Shown here piece after piece: positions 48,926 to 58,459 of a DNA stretch of 64,000 bases. The stretch spans positions 1 to 64,000 of the forward strand of contig CALJWL010000017.1 in the NCBI GenBank assembly GCA_937974565.1, in the 5' to 3' direction. The translations under genes and the position numbers were made by a program. Numbering within the stretch: the first letter of the stretch is position 1; each line of letters starts with the position of its first letter. This DNA is from an uncultured Arenicella sp. Its GTDB lineage: Bacteria > Pseudomonadota > Gammaproteobacteria > Arenicellales > Arenicellaceae. The notes beneath the pieces were generated by a model, which had not been told where the DNA came from, ran no database searches, and was given only the letters and a program-made list of their open reading frames with translations.

Positions 48926-49693
48926 ATGCCCAGACCTAACCGTATGGAAACAAAAAAGCCAGCAAAAGGTTTCTATATATTGCCGAACCTGTTTACCTCG
49001 GCGGGCCTTTTTGCGGGTTTTTACGCAATAATGCAAGCACGATTAGGTAACAATTTCGAAGCCGCTTGCTTAGCTATTTACGTTGCCATGGTAATGGATA
49101 TCATTGATGGGCGACTCGCCAGGCTGACCAATACGCAAAGTGAATTTGGTTCAGAATACGACAGTTTGGCTGATATGGTGTCTTTCGGGGTAGCGCCAGC
49201 GATGGTAATGTACGAATTTGCCCTAATGGACCTCAAGCGATTTGGTTTCTTAGCGGCTTTTTTGTATGTGGCGTGTGCAGCCTTAAGGTTGGCGAGATTT
49301 AATGTCGCTAAGGTGAGCGACAAAAAATTTTTCACGGGTGTTCCGAGCCCTGGGGCAGCGGCAATGGTGGCTTCGGTGGTTTGGGTTTGCAGTGATTATA
49401 GCGAATATATAAACGTTAAAAATATCAATATTTTATTCGCGATATTGATGGTCTTATTAGCGTTGGCTATGGTCAGTAATATTAAATATCGTTCGTTTAA
49501 AGATTTCGAATTTAAAGATAAAATGCCCTTTGTTGGGCTTATCGTTGTGGTGTTAATTATGTCCATTATTTACTTGGACCCACCGCTGTCATTTTTATTG
49601 ATCGGCACAATTTATTTTATTGGCGGAGCCGTCACGTATTTGATTCGCATTTTGCGTCGCAGATCAGCCCTTAAGGCTACGCTTGAAGAGTGA
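48926..49693 (+). CDS. pssA: CDP-diacylglycerol-serine O-phosphatidyltransferase
   Basis: PssA makes phosphatidylserine, the substrate for Psd. 255 residues, an integral membrane enzyme of the CDP-alcohol phosphotransferase family with the motif D-G-R-x-A-R...G...D...D: DIIDGRLARLTNTQSEFGSEY then DSLADMVSFG. At least six hydrophobic segments follow. The start may be 48926 or the Met at 48944. Separated from psd by 187 bp. Confidence 0.92.
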   Translation: MPRPNRMETKKPAKGFYILPNLFTSAGLFAGFYAIMQARLGNNFEAACLAIYVAMVMDIIDGRLARLTNTQSEFGSEYDSLADMVSFGVAPAMVMYEFALMDLKRFGFLAAFLYVACAALRLARFNVAKVSDKKFFTGVPSPGAAAMVASVVWVCSDYSEYINVKNINILFAILMVLLALAMVSNIKYRSFKDFEFKDKMPFVGLIVVVLIMSIIYLDPPLSFLLIGTIYFIGGAVTYLIRILRRRSALKATLEE

Positions 49694-49794
49694 CGGTCAC
49701 GATGTTGTTTTAGATTGAATCTGTTGGCTGTCTAATTCGTTTAACTCTTAACTGATCACTAATTTAGTTAGTACCCTAAACCAGACCTCTAATT

Positions 49795-50673
49795 ATGAAA
49801 CTAGATGGCAGTATTGTAGCTCTAATCACTCCTATGGATGACAGTGGAGCAATAGACTATAAGGTTTTGAAAACATTAATAAACCACCATGTGGATGTTG
49901 GTACCCATGGCATTGTTCCTGTTGGTACTACTGGTGAGTCCTCGACATTGACTCCAGAGGAACACCTGGCTGTGATTTCAGCAACGGTGAAAACCGTTGC
50001 CGGCCGTATTCCGGTCATTGCTGGGACTGGCGCTAACTCCACACATGAAGCGATGTATTTGACCAAACAAGCCGCCACTTTAGGAGCAGATGCCGCATTA
50101 TTAGTTGTGCCTTATTATAATAAGCCAACCCAAGAAGGCTTGTATCAGCACTACAAGGCAATAGCTGAAGCCGTTGATATTCCACAAGTTTTGTACAATG
50201 TTCCAGGCCGAACCGTTGCCGATATGAGCAATGAGACCATTGCCAGGCTCGCCGAAATCGATAATATTGTGGGATGTAAAGATGCTACTGGTAATATGGA
50301 GCGAGGTAAGCAATTGCTTGATATGGTGGGCGATAAAATCTCGATCTTATCGGGTGACGATGGTACAGCGTTAGATTACATGAAGCTCGGTGCCCAAGGT
50401 GATATTTCTGTTACCGCTAATATTGCTCCAAAGTTGATGTCTCAAATGTGTACGGCGGCTCTTGCTGGTGATTTCGTATTGGCCGATAAATTTGACGCCA
50501 AATTACAGGCACTGCACACCAATTTGTTTCTTGAGTCGAACCCAATTCCAGTAAAATACGCCGCACATAAGCTGGGCTTTGGTGCCAACGTTCTCAGACT
50601 GCCATTGACTCCGGTAACCGATTCGTTTCACGAGGCAATTGACGATGCAATGAAGCAAGCAGAGGTTGTCTAG
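49795..50673 (+). CDS. dapA: 4-hydroxy-tetrahydrodipicolinate synthase
   Basis: DapA condenses pyruvate with aspartate semialdehyde in lysine and diaminopimelate synthesis. 292 residues, identical in length to E. coli DapA. Schiff-base Lys162 lies in VGCKDATGN; GTTGESSTLTPEEH, VVPYYNKPTQEG and VLYNVPGRT are diagnostic. bamC follows, as in E. coli and Pseudomonas. Confidence 0.97.
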   Translation: MKLDGSIVALITPMDDSGAIDYKVLKTLINHHVDVGTHGIVPVGTTGESSTLTPEEHLAVISATVKTVAGRIPVIAGTGANSTHEAMYLTKQAATLGADAALLVVPYYNKPTQEGLYQHYKAIAEAVDIPQVLYNVPGRTVADMSNETIARLAEIDNIVGCKDATGNMERGKQLLDMVGDKISILSGDDGTALDYMKLGAQGDISVTANIAPKLMSQMCTAALAGDFVLADKFDAKLQALHTNLFLESNPIPVKYAAHKLGFGANVLRLPLTPVTDSFHEAIDDAMKQAEVV

Positions 50674-50755
50674 TTGATGGCAGATGCCATTAAGCAGTTA
50701 GCCGTAAAGCAGTATAAAACAATAAAACAAATGCGCAGGGTAAGGTAGTTAGAAT

Positions 50756-51526
50756 ATGAAAAAACTGAACGATGTGGTAACGGCTTCAGATGCCAATCGC
50801 AAAGCTGATTTTCGCGTGCTTACAATCGGGGTAATGGTGATTACCGCGATCGCGCTTTCGGCGTGCAATCGTGGCCGTGTTGTCAGCACTCAAGATGACA
50901 GTGCCGATTACAAGTCGGCGCAAGCTTTGCCTCCGCTTAAAAAGCCAGCACCCAAACCGATTGTGGTGGCCGGCTCTGCGGATACAAGTCAATCTATTGA
51001 CTTGGCTGAGCCTTTAACTGTTGCCTCGGTCGATGAACCTTTTGAGAGTGATTTGGATCAGCAAAAGCAGGTTGATGCGGAAGTATTAAATTCACTCGTT
51101 TCAGAAGAAGCTGAAACGGGTGCCAAAAACATTGATCTAACCACATCGGCACAAATAAACACCGAGGCTGTGATTGTGGTGGTTGGTGATGAAGCCAAAT
51201 TGAGTATTGAACGTGATGCTGATAATGCTTGGGCTTGGTTAATTGATGCTTTGGCTAACTCCGATTTGACCGTATTCAGTCGCAATAAAGCGGCTGGGCG
51301 AATTTCCATTGGCTGCGGTGAGATTGGTAATAGTACCGCCAATGCAGTAAAGCGTTCAGGCGGTTGGTCTATTTTTAACAGAAAACAACAACGTATCTCC
51401 GAGTACTGCGCATTAATTACTCAACAGAAGCGCGGGACAACATTGGTTAAAGTGCTTGATAGAGCGGGTAATGAGGTGTCTGCGGAGTACGGTCGTCGAA
51501 TTTTAGAGCGAGTGTTAAACAATTAA
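50756..51526 (+). CDS. bamC: BamC-like outer-membrane assembly lipoprotein
   Basis: A 256-residue lipoprotein with lipobox ALSAC (acylated Cys37). The next part, SADYKSAQALPPLKKP, matches the conserved unstructured N-terminal lid of BamC, which binds BamD. A single helix-grip-like domain follows (EAKLSIERDADNAWAWLIDALA). E. coli BamC is longer (344) and has two such domains, so one may be missing here. Position between dapA and purC supports the assignment. Confidence 0.82.
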   Translation: MKKLNDVVTASDANRKADFRVLTIGVMVITAIALSACNRGRVVSTQDDSADYKSAQALPPLKKPAPKPIVVAGSADTSQSIDLAEPLTVASVDEPFESDLDQQKQVDAEVLNSLVSEEAETGAKNIDLTTSAQINTEAVIVVVGDEAKLSIERDADNAWAWLIDALANSDLTVFSRNKAAGRISIGCGEIGNSTANAVKRSGGWSIFNRKQQRISEYCALITQQKRGTTLVKVLDRAGNEVSAEYGRRILERVLNN

Positions 51527-51567
51527 TCGCGCGCTGCGCATAATTACTCTAACGAGTGAGGTTTAAG

Positions 51568-52278
51568 ATGCAAAGGGGTAACGAGTTATACAGCGGTAAA
51601 GCCAAGTCGGTGTATGCCTGTGAGCGTGATGACGCTTTAATTCTCCATTTCCGCAACGATACGTCTGCCTTCGACGGTGAAAAAGTCGAGCAGTTAGATC
51701 GTAAGGGTATGATAAATAACAAGTTTAATGCTTTTATCATGGAGCATTTAGAGCGAGAAGGCATTGCCACCCATTTCTTAGGCTTAGTTTCAGATGATGA
51801 AACCTTGGTACGTAAGCTCGATATGTATCCCATTGAGTGTGTGGTGCGAAATGTAGCGTCGGGTTCGATTTGTCGTCGCTTAGGGGTTGAAGACGGTATT
51901 GATTTAAGCCCTCCCACTTTTGAGTTCTTTTTAAAAAACGACGCGTTGCATGACCCCATGATTAATGAATCTCACATTGAATCGTTTGGTTGGGCTCAAA
52001 CCGACGTTGTGTCGCAAATGAAGGAGCAAACGTTTAAGGTTAATGCCATTTTAAGCCGGCTGTTTGCCGATGCAGGAATGATACTGGTCGACTTTAAAAT
52101 TGAGTTTGGTAAGCAAGATGGCCAGCTCTATCTAGGCGATGAATTTTCACCCGACGGCTGCCGAATATGGGACGCTAAAACTCGAGAGAAATTAGATAAA
52201 GACCGCTTTCGCAAAGGCTTAGGCGGTGTTGTTGAAGCCTATGAGCAAGTTGCTCATAGGCTGGGCTTGAATATTTAA
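51568..52278 (+). CDS. purC: phosphoribosylaminoimidazole-succinocarboxamide synthase
   Basis: PurC joins CAIR and aspartate (SAICAR step of purine synthesis). I use the ATG at 51568, six bases after GAGG, giving 236 residues (E. coli 237). [39 protein letters not shown] and [20 protein letters not shown] are typical. Confidence 0.96.
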   Translation: MQRGNELYSGKAKSVYACERDDALILHFRNDTSAFDGEKVEQLDRKGMINNKFNAFIMEHLEREGIATHFLGLVSDDETLVRKLDMYPIECVVRNVASGSICRRLGVEDGIDLSPPTFEFFLKNDALHDPMINESHIESFGWAQTDVVSQMKEQTFKVNAILSRLFADAGMILVDFKIEFGKQDGQLYLGDEFSPDGCRIWDAKTREKLDKDRFRKGLGGVVEAYEQVAHRLGLNI

Positions 52279-52304
52279 ACCCTCAATACACTTAATGATT
52301 TACG

Positions 52305-52336
52305 CGCCAGATTCGTCAAACGACAATCTGGCGTTT
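52305..52336 (+). terminator. stem-loop terminator after purC
   Basis: A perfect 9-bp stem CGCCAGATT/AATCTGGCG with an 11-base loop that can partly pair further, followed by TTTCGCATTTTC. It starts 27 bases after the purC stop and ends about 47 bases before purL. Confidence 0.7.
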
Positions 52337-52382
52337 CGCATTTTCGCCAATTACTATTTTTGCATTTTTCTTAGGTACACAC

Positions 52383-55300
52383 ATGTTGCGATTACGTGGT
52401 AGTCAGGCTTATTCTGACTTTCGAATTCAAAAACTATTAAGTACGGTTCAGGCCGATTTCCCCCAAGTTGGTCACATTGATAGTGAGTATCAACATTTGA
52501 TTAAACTCGTGCCAGAGCAAAATCAACTTAGCGCGCAAGAACTGCAAAACTTAGAACGTCTGTTAAGCTACGGGCCAAGCACACAAGACGTGGAGTATGG
52601 TGGGCAGCGGCTTTACGTTTTGCCTCGTTTTGGCACCGTTTCGCCTTGGTCAACTAAAGCCACTGATATCATTACACATTGTGGCATTGTTGGAGTGTCT
52701 AGGGTGGAGCGCGGCATCGCTTTTTACATTAATGCCAAGCCAAGCCTCACGGCCGAACAGTTAGACGCCGTGGCTGCTTATTTACACGACCCCATGACGG
52801 AATCAGTGGTTACTGAGCTTGAGCAAGCGGAGTCTCTTTTTCGTGATGAACTCCCTCAGGCTTTGTTTGAGGTGCCATTACTGGAGCAGGGTGCAGCTGC
52901 CTTGATGGCGGCTAATACAGAACTGGGGTTGGCTTTATCTGAAGACGAAGTAGAGTACTTGGTTGATCAGTATCAAAAATTAGGGAAAAACCCGACTGAT
53001 GTTGAGTTAATGATGTTTGCACAAGTTAACTCAGAACATTGCCGCCATAAAATCTTCAATGCGGACTGGGTTGTTGATGGCGAGACTAAAGAACATTCGT
53101 TGTTCCGTATGATTCGTGAGACTCATATTCAGAATGATAAAGGCACCTTGGTTGCCTACTCTGATAACTCTTCGGTGCTTGCCGGTTCAAAAGAGAAACG
53201 TTTTTTTCCTAATCCGGAAAATAAAGAATATCAGTCGGTAGAAGAAGAGATTCATATTCTTTGCAAAGTAGAAACGCATAATCACCCAACGGCCATATCC
53301 CCCTTTCCTGGTGCAGCAACTGGCTCTGGTGGGGAGATTCGTGATGAAGGTGCCACTGGGCGAGGCTCTAAGCCTAAAGCCGGCCTGTCTGGATACTCGG
53401 TTTCCAATCTGAGATTGCCGAATGCCCCAAGGCCGTGGGAAAAACAAGAAGCCAAGCCCGCCCGTATCGCTTCTGCTTTGCAGATTATGTTAGAAGGCCC
53501 AATTGGAGGGGCTTCGTTTAATAATGAATTTGGTCGACCCAACATTGCGGGTTATTTTAGGACCTATGAACAAGCCATCAGCAGTGATGAAGACATTCGA
53601 GGTTACCACAAGCCGATCATGCTGGCCGGTGGGTTAGGCAATATTCGTGACCAGCACGTGAGCAAAAACATTATTCCAGACGGTTCTTATATCGTCGTGC
53701 TTGGTGGCCCGGCGATGCTGATAGGTTTGGGTGGCGGAGCCGCTTCGAGTGTGGCATCGGGCCAAAGTTCTGAGCAGTTAGACTTTGCTTCAGTTCAACG
53801 TGGTAACCCTGAAATGCAGCGTCGTTGTCAAGAAGTGATCGACACTTGTTGGGCCTATGGTGATCAAAACCCCATTATTTCGATTCACGATATTGGTGCT
53901 GGTGGTTTGTGTAACGCACTGCCAGAGTTGGTTGGTGACGCTGGCCGAGGGGGGCGATTCAATCTGCGTGACGTATTGAACGATGAACTTGGTATGTCTC
54001 CCATGCAAATTTGGTGTAACGAAGCTCAGGAGCGTTATACCTTGGCGGTTTCTCCCGAGCGTATTGATGAGTTCCGTGAAATCTGTGAACGAGAGCGCTG
54101 TCTATATTGTGTTGTTGGTCAAGCCACTGAAGATGAAGTCTTAGTGTTAGAGGATGACTATTTTGCAGACGGGTCTGAACGCCAACAAAAGCCAATAGAT
54201 TTGCCTATGGAAACACTGTTTGGCAAACCGCCGAAAATGCTGCGTGATGTACGAAGCGTTGAGCGTCGTGTGCCCGAGTTGGATTTTTCAGGTGTGACGG
54301 TGAGCGATGCAATAAAGCGAGTGTTAACCTGCCCAGCCGTAGCAGACAAAACGTTTTTAATTACCATCGGTGATCGCAGTGTCACTGGCATGATCGTGCG
54401 CGACCAAATGGTGGGGCCGTGGCAAGTGCCGGTGGCGGATGTTGCGGTAACAACGTCGGCTTACACTGGTTTGGCTGGTGAAGCCATGTCAATGGGCGAA
54501 CGCACCCCCTTAGCCAGCGTTAATGCACCGGCCAGTGGTCGTATGGCCATCGGTGAAGCATTAACAAATTTAGCCGCCGCCAATGTCCGAGATATGGCAG
54601 AAATAAAATTGTCGGCGAATTGGATGGCGGCCGCTGGTCACGCTGGTGATGATGCGGCACTTTATGAGACGGTTAAAGCCGTTGGCATGGAACTGTGCCC
54701 AGATCTGGGTATTGCCATTCCAGTCGGCAAAGACTCTATGTCAATGAAGAGCGTGTGGCAAGATGATGCGGGTAAAACTCGCAGCGTTACGTCGCCAGTC
54801 TCTTGTATTATCAGTGCGTTTGCGCCAGTTACAGACATTAATAAAACGCTGACGCCACAACTCAGTGGCAACGAGTCTGAGTTGGTGTTTATTGATTTGG
54901 CCTCTGGTAAGCAGCGTTTGGGTGGTTCTATCTTGGCGCAGGTGTACCAACAAGTAGGTGCGCAAACGCCAGACGTAGACAATCCAAAGCGGCTTAAAAA
55001 CGGTTTCTTAGCAATTCAGCGATTAGTCGATGAATCATTGATTTCGGCTTATCATGATAGGTCCGATGGTGGTCTGTTAACGACCCTATTGGAAATGGCG
55101 TTCGCCAGCCGTTGTGGCTTAAACATTCAACTTGATGAAAGTGATGCTTTGGCTGGCTTGTTCAATGAAGAGCTTGGGGCCATGGTTGAGTTAAACAGCG
55201 AAAATCGAGACCGATTTTTGGCTGTTATGGCTGAGTTTGAGATGTCTGATCACGTCGCTTTTATCGGCAAAGCCAGCCCTGGTGAACAAATCATCGTGCA

Positions 55301-56270
55301 GGTAGGTGGCTCAGAGGTGCTAAGTGCGTCGCGTGTTGATTTGCATCGCTTGTGGTCAGAAACAACGTATCACATGCAGTCTTTACGAGATAATCCAAGC
55401 TGCGCACAACAAGAATACGACCGCTTACTGGACACCGATGACACTGGCTTGTATTCGAACCTCACGTTCGATGCCAAAGAAGACATAATCGCGCCGTTTA
55501 TTGGCGGCACCAAGCCCAAAGTTGCTGTATTACGAGAGCAGGGCGTTAATGGGCATATTGAAATGGCCGCGGCATTCAGCCAATCAGACTTTACTGCGGT
55601 TGACGTGACCATGACTGACTTGAAACAAGGCCGAGTGTCGTTAGAAGACTTTAACGGGTTGGTGGCATGCGGTGGCTTTTCATACGGAGACGTATTGGGT
55701 GCCGGTGAAGGTTGGGCTAAATCGATCTTGTTTAATGCACAGCTCAGAGACGCCTTTGAAGCTTATTTCGCTAGGCAAGATGCCTTTGCGTTGGGTATCT
55801 GTAATGGTTGTCAAATGATGTCCAACCTCAAAGAAATCATACCCGGTGCAGCAACTTGGCCGCGTTTTGTTCGAAACGCTTCGGAACAGTTCGAGGCTAG
55901 ATTGGTGCAATCTAAAGTAGCTGAAGAGACAAAGTCTTTATTCTTAGCGGGTATGCAAGGTTCGCATTTGCCTGTGGTGGTGGCGCATGGGGAAGGGCGA
56001 GCTGAGTATTTAAATGAGGTGGATGCATCTGGGCTGGCCTTAAGTTATGTGGATTATAATGGCCTTACAACTGAAGCCTATCCAGCGAACCCGAACGGGT
56101 CTCCAAACGGCATCGCAGGGCTTTGCAATGACGATGGGCGAGTCACAATTATGATGCCGCACCCAGAGCGAATTTTTCGTTCAGTGACAAACTCTTGGCG
56201 TGATGAACGTTGGGGGGAATACGGGCCGTGGATGCGCATGTTTAGAAATGCCCGGGCTTGGGTAGCGTAA
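52383..56270 (+). CDS. purL: phosphoribosylformylglycinamidine synthase
   Basis: The large single-chain FGAM synthase converts FGAR to FGAM with glutamine and ATP. 1295 residues, the same as E. coli. N-terminal PurS-like part, then synthase domains with [38 protein letters not shown] and [13 protein letters not shown]. The C-terminal glutaminase has [16 protein letters not shown], nucleophile Cys in [13 protein letters not shown] and [11 protein letters not shown]. It is separated from purC by a terminator. Confidence 0.97.
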   Translation: MLRLRGSQAYSDFRIQKLLSTVQADFPQVGHIDSEYQHLIKLVPEQNQLSAQELQNLERLLSYGPSTQDVEYGGQRLYVLPRFGTVSPWSTKATDIITHCGIVGVSRVERGIAFYINAKPSLTAEQLDAVAAYLHDPMTESVVTELEQAESLFRDELPQALFEVPLLEQGAAALMAANTELGLALSEDEVEYLVDQYQKLGKNPTDVELMMFAQVNSEHCRHKIFNADWVVDGETKEHSLFRMIRETHIQNDKGTLVAYSDNSSVLAGSKEKRFFPNPENKEYQSVEEEIHILCKVETHNHPTAISPFPGAATGSGGEIRDEGATGRGSKPKAGLSGYSVSNLRLPNAPRPWEKQEAKPARIASALQIMLEGPIGGASFNNEFGRPNIAGYFRTYEQAISSDEDIRGYHKPIMLAGGLGNIRDQHVSKNIIPDGSYIVVLGGPAMLIGLGGGAASSVASGQSSEQLDFASVQRGNPEMQRRCQEVIDTCWAYGDQNPIISIHDIGAGGLCNALPELVGDAGRGGRFNLRDVLNDELGMSPMQIWCNEAQERYTLAVSPERIDEFREICERERCLYCVVGQATEDEVLVLEDDYFADGSERQQKPIDLPMETLFGKPPKMLRDVRSVERRVPELDFSGVTVSDAIKRVLTCPAVADKTFLITIGDRSVTGMIVRDQMVGPWQVPVADVAVTTSAYTGLAGEAMSMGERTPLASVNAPASGRMAIGEALTNLAAANVRDMAEIKLSANWMAAAGHAGDDAALYETVKAVGMELCPDLGIAIPVGKDSMSMKSVWQDDAGKTRSVTSPVSCIISAFAPVTDINKTLTPQLSGNESELVFIDLASGKQRLGGSILAQVYQQVGAQTPDVDNPKRLKNGFLAIQRLVDESLISAYHDRSDGGLLTTLLEMAFASRCGLNIQLDESDALAGLFNEELGAMVELNSENRDRFLAVMAEFEMSDHVAFIGKASPGEQIIVQVGGSEVLSASRVDLHRLWSETTYHMQSLRDNPSCAQQEYDRLLDTDDTGLYSNLTFDAKEDIIAPFIGGTKPKVAVLREQGVNGHIEMAAAFSQSDFTAVDVTMTDLKQGRVSLEDFNGLVACGGFSYGDVLGAGEGWAKSILFNAQLRDAFEAYFARQDAFALGICNGCQMMSNLKEIIPGAATWPRFVRNASEQFEARLVQSKVAEETKSLFLAGMQGSHLPVVVAHGEGRAEYLNEVDASGLALSYVDYNGLTTEAYPANPNGSPNGIAGLCNDDGRVTIMMPHPERIFRSVTNSWRDERWGEYGPWMRMFRNARAWVA

Positions 56271-56362
56271 AACACGCTACGATGGTGTTCATTTCCCGTG
56301 AAAAAACAGCGAAAGGTCTCAATTTTTTGTGTAGGCAATCGCTTGCATTAATCATCAGCGGG

Positions 56363-56394
56363 CAAAAAAAAGCCGCTAACAACGTTAGCGGCTT
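56363..56394 (-). terminator. intrinsic terminator oriented on the minus strand
   Basis: A perfect 11-bp stem AAGCCGCTAAC/GTTAGCGGCTT with loop AAC lies at 56370-56394. Read on the minus strand it is followed by TTTTTTT then GCCC, an ideal terminator. Read on the plus strand there is no U-tract, though an A-run precedes it, so it may stop purL transcription only partly. No minus-strand gene is seen to its right. Confidence 0.75.
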
Positions 56395-56417
56395 AATAAC
56401 AAAAAGAAGAGAGAGTT

Positions 56418-56594
56418 ATGAAAATAAATACTCATTTGCATTTTCATGGCTTAAGAATAGCCTCTCAAACTCCAACGGGCGTCACGGTTAACCAAGCATT
56501 AACTAAAACTTGCGTTTTTTGGGATGGATGTGTCTTTTTTGCAACAACTGTTGCGCTGTTGGCAGTGCTGTTGTTGTGTTTTTGGTCACATTGA
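56418..56594 (+). CDS. 58-residue small membrane protein, first gene of an operon
   Basis: ATG at 56418 follows AAGAAGAGAGAG and opens 58 codons. The start is MKINTHLHFHGLRI, the middle NQALTKTCVFWDGC, and the end is a hydrophobic helix (about residues 34-56) finishing in CFWSH. Its TGA stop at 56592-56594 overlaps the ATG of the glycosyltransferase (56594), a TGATG junction, which implies translational coupling. Three cysteines are visible at 32, 38 and 54. I do not recognise a family. It was too short for the usual length cut-off and lies just after a stem-loop, so it was easy to miss. Confidence 0.6.
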   Translation: MKINTHLHFHGLRIASQTPTGVTVNQALTKTCVFWDGCVFFATTVALLAVLLLCFWSH

Positions 56595-57442
56595 TGAAAA
56601 TTTCCGTTATTGTTCCAACATTCAATAGAGCAGATTTACTGCCCCGCGCTCTTGATTCAATACGTTCACAAGAGTTGAGCGAGTTCAACGTTGAGTTGGA
56701 AGTCATTGTGGTTGACGACGGTTCTACTGATACGACAGAACACCTGATCGAGCAATGTTACTCTGATGTGTGCTACGTTAAACAAGCTCAAAAAGGGGTG
56801 AGCGCGGCCAGAAATCTAGGCCTTGAGCAAGCCACTGGTGAATGGGTTGCCTTGTTGGATTCAGACGATGAATGGCTTCCTCATAAGCTGGCCGCCCAAC
56901 TGAGGCGGTTGGAAGATCAGCGTTTAAAAATATGTCACACGGAAGAAATTTGGGTACGCAATGGTGTGCGAGTTAATCAAATGAATAAACACCAAAAATC
57001 GGGTGGTGATGTGTTTGAGCGTTGCCTACCATTATGCGCTATGTCCCCATCATCTATACTGATCCACCAAGACGTGTTTGATCATGTTGGTGTGTTTGAT
57101 GAGGCTCTGCCAGCCTGTGAAGATTATGATCTGTGGCTAAGAATGGCGGCGCATTATTCGGTGGCGTTTATTGAACAACCCAGTATTATCAAGTACGGCG
57201 GACACCACGATCAATTATCGCGTGCATTTTGGGGGATGGATCGGTTTCGAGTTACCGCGTTAGAGAAATTGCTCACCCAGCGCACCGTCAGCTTGCAGTT
57301 AAGCTCTGAGCAATACAACCAAACACGTAACGTGCTAATTAAGAAGAATCGCATATTACTCAACGGCGCTAAAAAGCATCAAAACAATGAATTAATATCG
57401 GCATGTGAAGCCCGATTGGCCAGACTTAACTTACCCCACTAA
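56594..57442 (+). CDS. family 2 (GT-A) glycosyltransferase
   Basis: I start at the ATG at 56594, whose A is the last base of the preceding stop codon. The 282-residue enzyme opens with MKISVIVPTFNRADLLPRAL, then VVDDGSTDTTE (UDP-sugar binding) and VALLDSDDEWLPHKL (DxD). Later DVFDHVGVFDEALPACEDYD (acceptor region) and LWLRMAAHYSVAFIEQP are typical of GT2. It would transfer a sugar from a nucleotide donor to a lipid, protein or glycan acceptor; the acceptor is unknown. It is followed 36 bases later by the phosphorylase-like gene. Confidence 0.85.
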   Translation: MKISVIVPTFNRADLLPRALDSIRSQELSEFNVELEVIVVDDGSTDTTEHLIEQCYSDVCYVKQAQKGVSAARNLGLEQATGEWVALLDSDDEWLPHKLAAQLRRLEDQRLKICHTEEIWVRNGVRVNQMNKHQKSGGDVFERCLPLCAMSPSSILIHQDVFDHVGVFDEALPACEDYDLWLRMAAHYSVAFIEQPSIIKYGGHHDQLSRAFWGMDRFRVTALEKLLTQRTVSLQLSSEQYNQTRNVLIKKNRILLNGAKKHQNNELISACEARLARLNLPH

Positions 57443-57478
57443 TGAACATAAAACCACAATCAACGATGGCGATGTTAG

Positions 57479-58456
57479 ATGCTAAATAAGTCACATGCTA
57501 AAACAGAGACCGTTCAAGAGAGTGCTTCGCCGTTGCGCTTAAACTTGATTTGTGCGTTGAATTGCGAAGCAAAATCGTTGATCGACAAGTTACGGCTAAA
57601 AAAACAGAATCAGACTGTGTTTTCCACCTACGTTGGGCATTGGGGTGTGGCCGATCAATCAGTCTTGGTAACGGTGCTAATAACTGGCGTCGGCGCAATG
57701 AGCATGGCGGCGGGTGTGGCTTGGTTAGCGGCAGTGCAAAATGAAAAATACTTAAATTCAGTATGGTTGAATGTGGGCACAGCCGGCCATGGAGAATTCA
57801 AATTAGGCGCCCCGTTTATTGTTTCCATGTCACAAGGTGTGTTCTCATCGCGCCGTTTTTATCCGCCGCAAGTGGCCAGAAGGGCGGTGAGACTTAGTCC
57901 GTGCATGAGTTTAAATGCACCGTCCAGTGATTACCCAGAAACAGGTGGGATTGATATGGAAGCCTCTGCATTTTTCGACGTGGCTTGTCGATTTACTCAA
58001 GCTGAACTGGTGCAGTCGTTTAAAGTTGTGTCTGACACCCCAAGTCAAGGTATTGAGCATTTAACCGCGAATATTATTGCTGAAATCATGCAGCCTCATA
58101 CCGAAGCTGTCCTTGTGTTTTCTAAAGCATTACTATTGTTGGCTGAAAACGCCGTTCAAAAACCGAATAATGAGCTTGTGATGCCACAGATAAGGGCCAC
58201 CCACAGCCAGCGGCAACAGTTAAATGACAGAGCTAAGCGACTTGCGTTTAGCTTGCCGGCTGAGAAAATTGATCACTTGAGCAGTGAGTTGCTGCGGTTG
58301 AGTCAGTCGGTTTCTGATGAAAAAAAAGCAGCCAATCTATTGTTAAATTACCTCGATACCGCAATATTGAATTTACAGCCAACGTTGCATGACTCTTTAG
58401 CGAGCGCTACTCAAAAACACGCTCAGTCTCGAATAACGCAACATGGAGTGGGTTGA
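57479..58456 (+). CDS. nucleoside-phosphorylase-superfamily protein with extra C-terminal helices
   Basis: A 325-residue protein. Residues about 20-220 are a PNP/MTAN-like domain: LICALNCEAKSLIDKL, LITGVGAMSMAAGVAWL and WLNVGTAGHGEFKLG. GIDMEASAFFDVACRF holds the conserved Met-Glu that binds ribose, and FKVVSDTPSQG the Asp that protonates the base. About 105 further residues are helical and include heptad-like leucines. In several gammaproteobacteria I recall a phosphorylase-like gene beside a photoproduct-lyase-like one, but the substrate is unknown. It ends three bases before the radical-SAM gene. Confidence 0.7.
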   Translation: MLNKSHAKTETVQESASPLRLNLICALNCEAKSLIDKLRLKKQNQTVFSTYVGHWGVADQSVLVTVLITGVGAMSMAAGVAWLAAVQNEKYLNSVWLNVGTAGHGEFKLGAPFIVSMSQGVFSSRRFYPPQVARRAVRLSPCMSLNAPSSDYPETGGIDMEASAFFDVACRFTQAELVQSFKVVSDTPSQGIEHLTANIIAEIMQPHTEAVLVFSKALLLLAENAVQKPNNELVMPQIRATHSQRQQLNDRAKRLAFSLPAEKIDHLSSELLRLSQSVSDEKKAANLLLNYLDTAILNLQPTLHDSLASATQKHAQSRITQHGVG

Positions 58457-58459
58457 ATC

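Noticed and set aside
52383-56270. Long minus-strand frames inside purL and many other genes
   Set aside because: They are antisense shadows of well-supported genes without their own ribosome sites or families.
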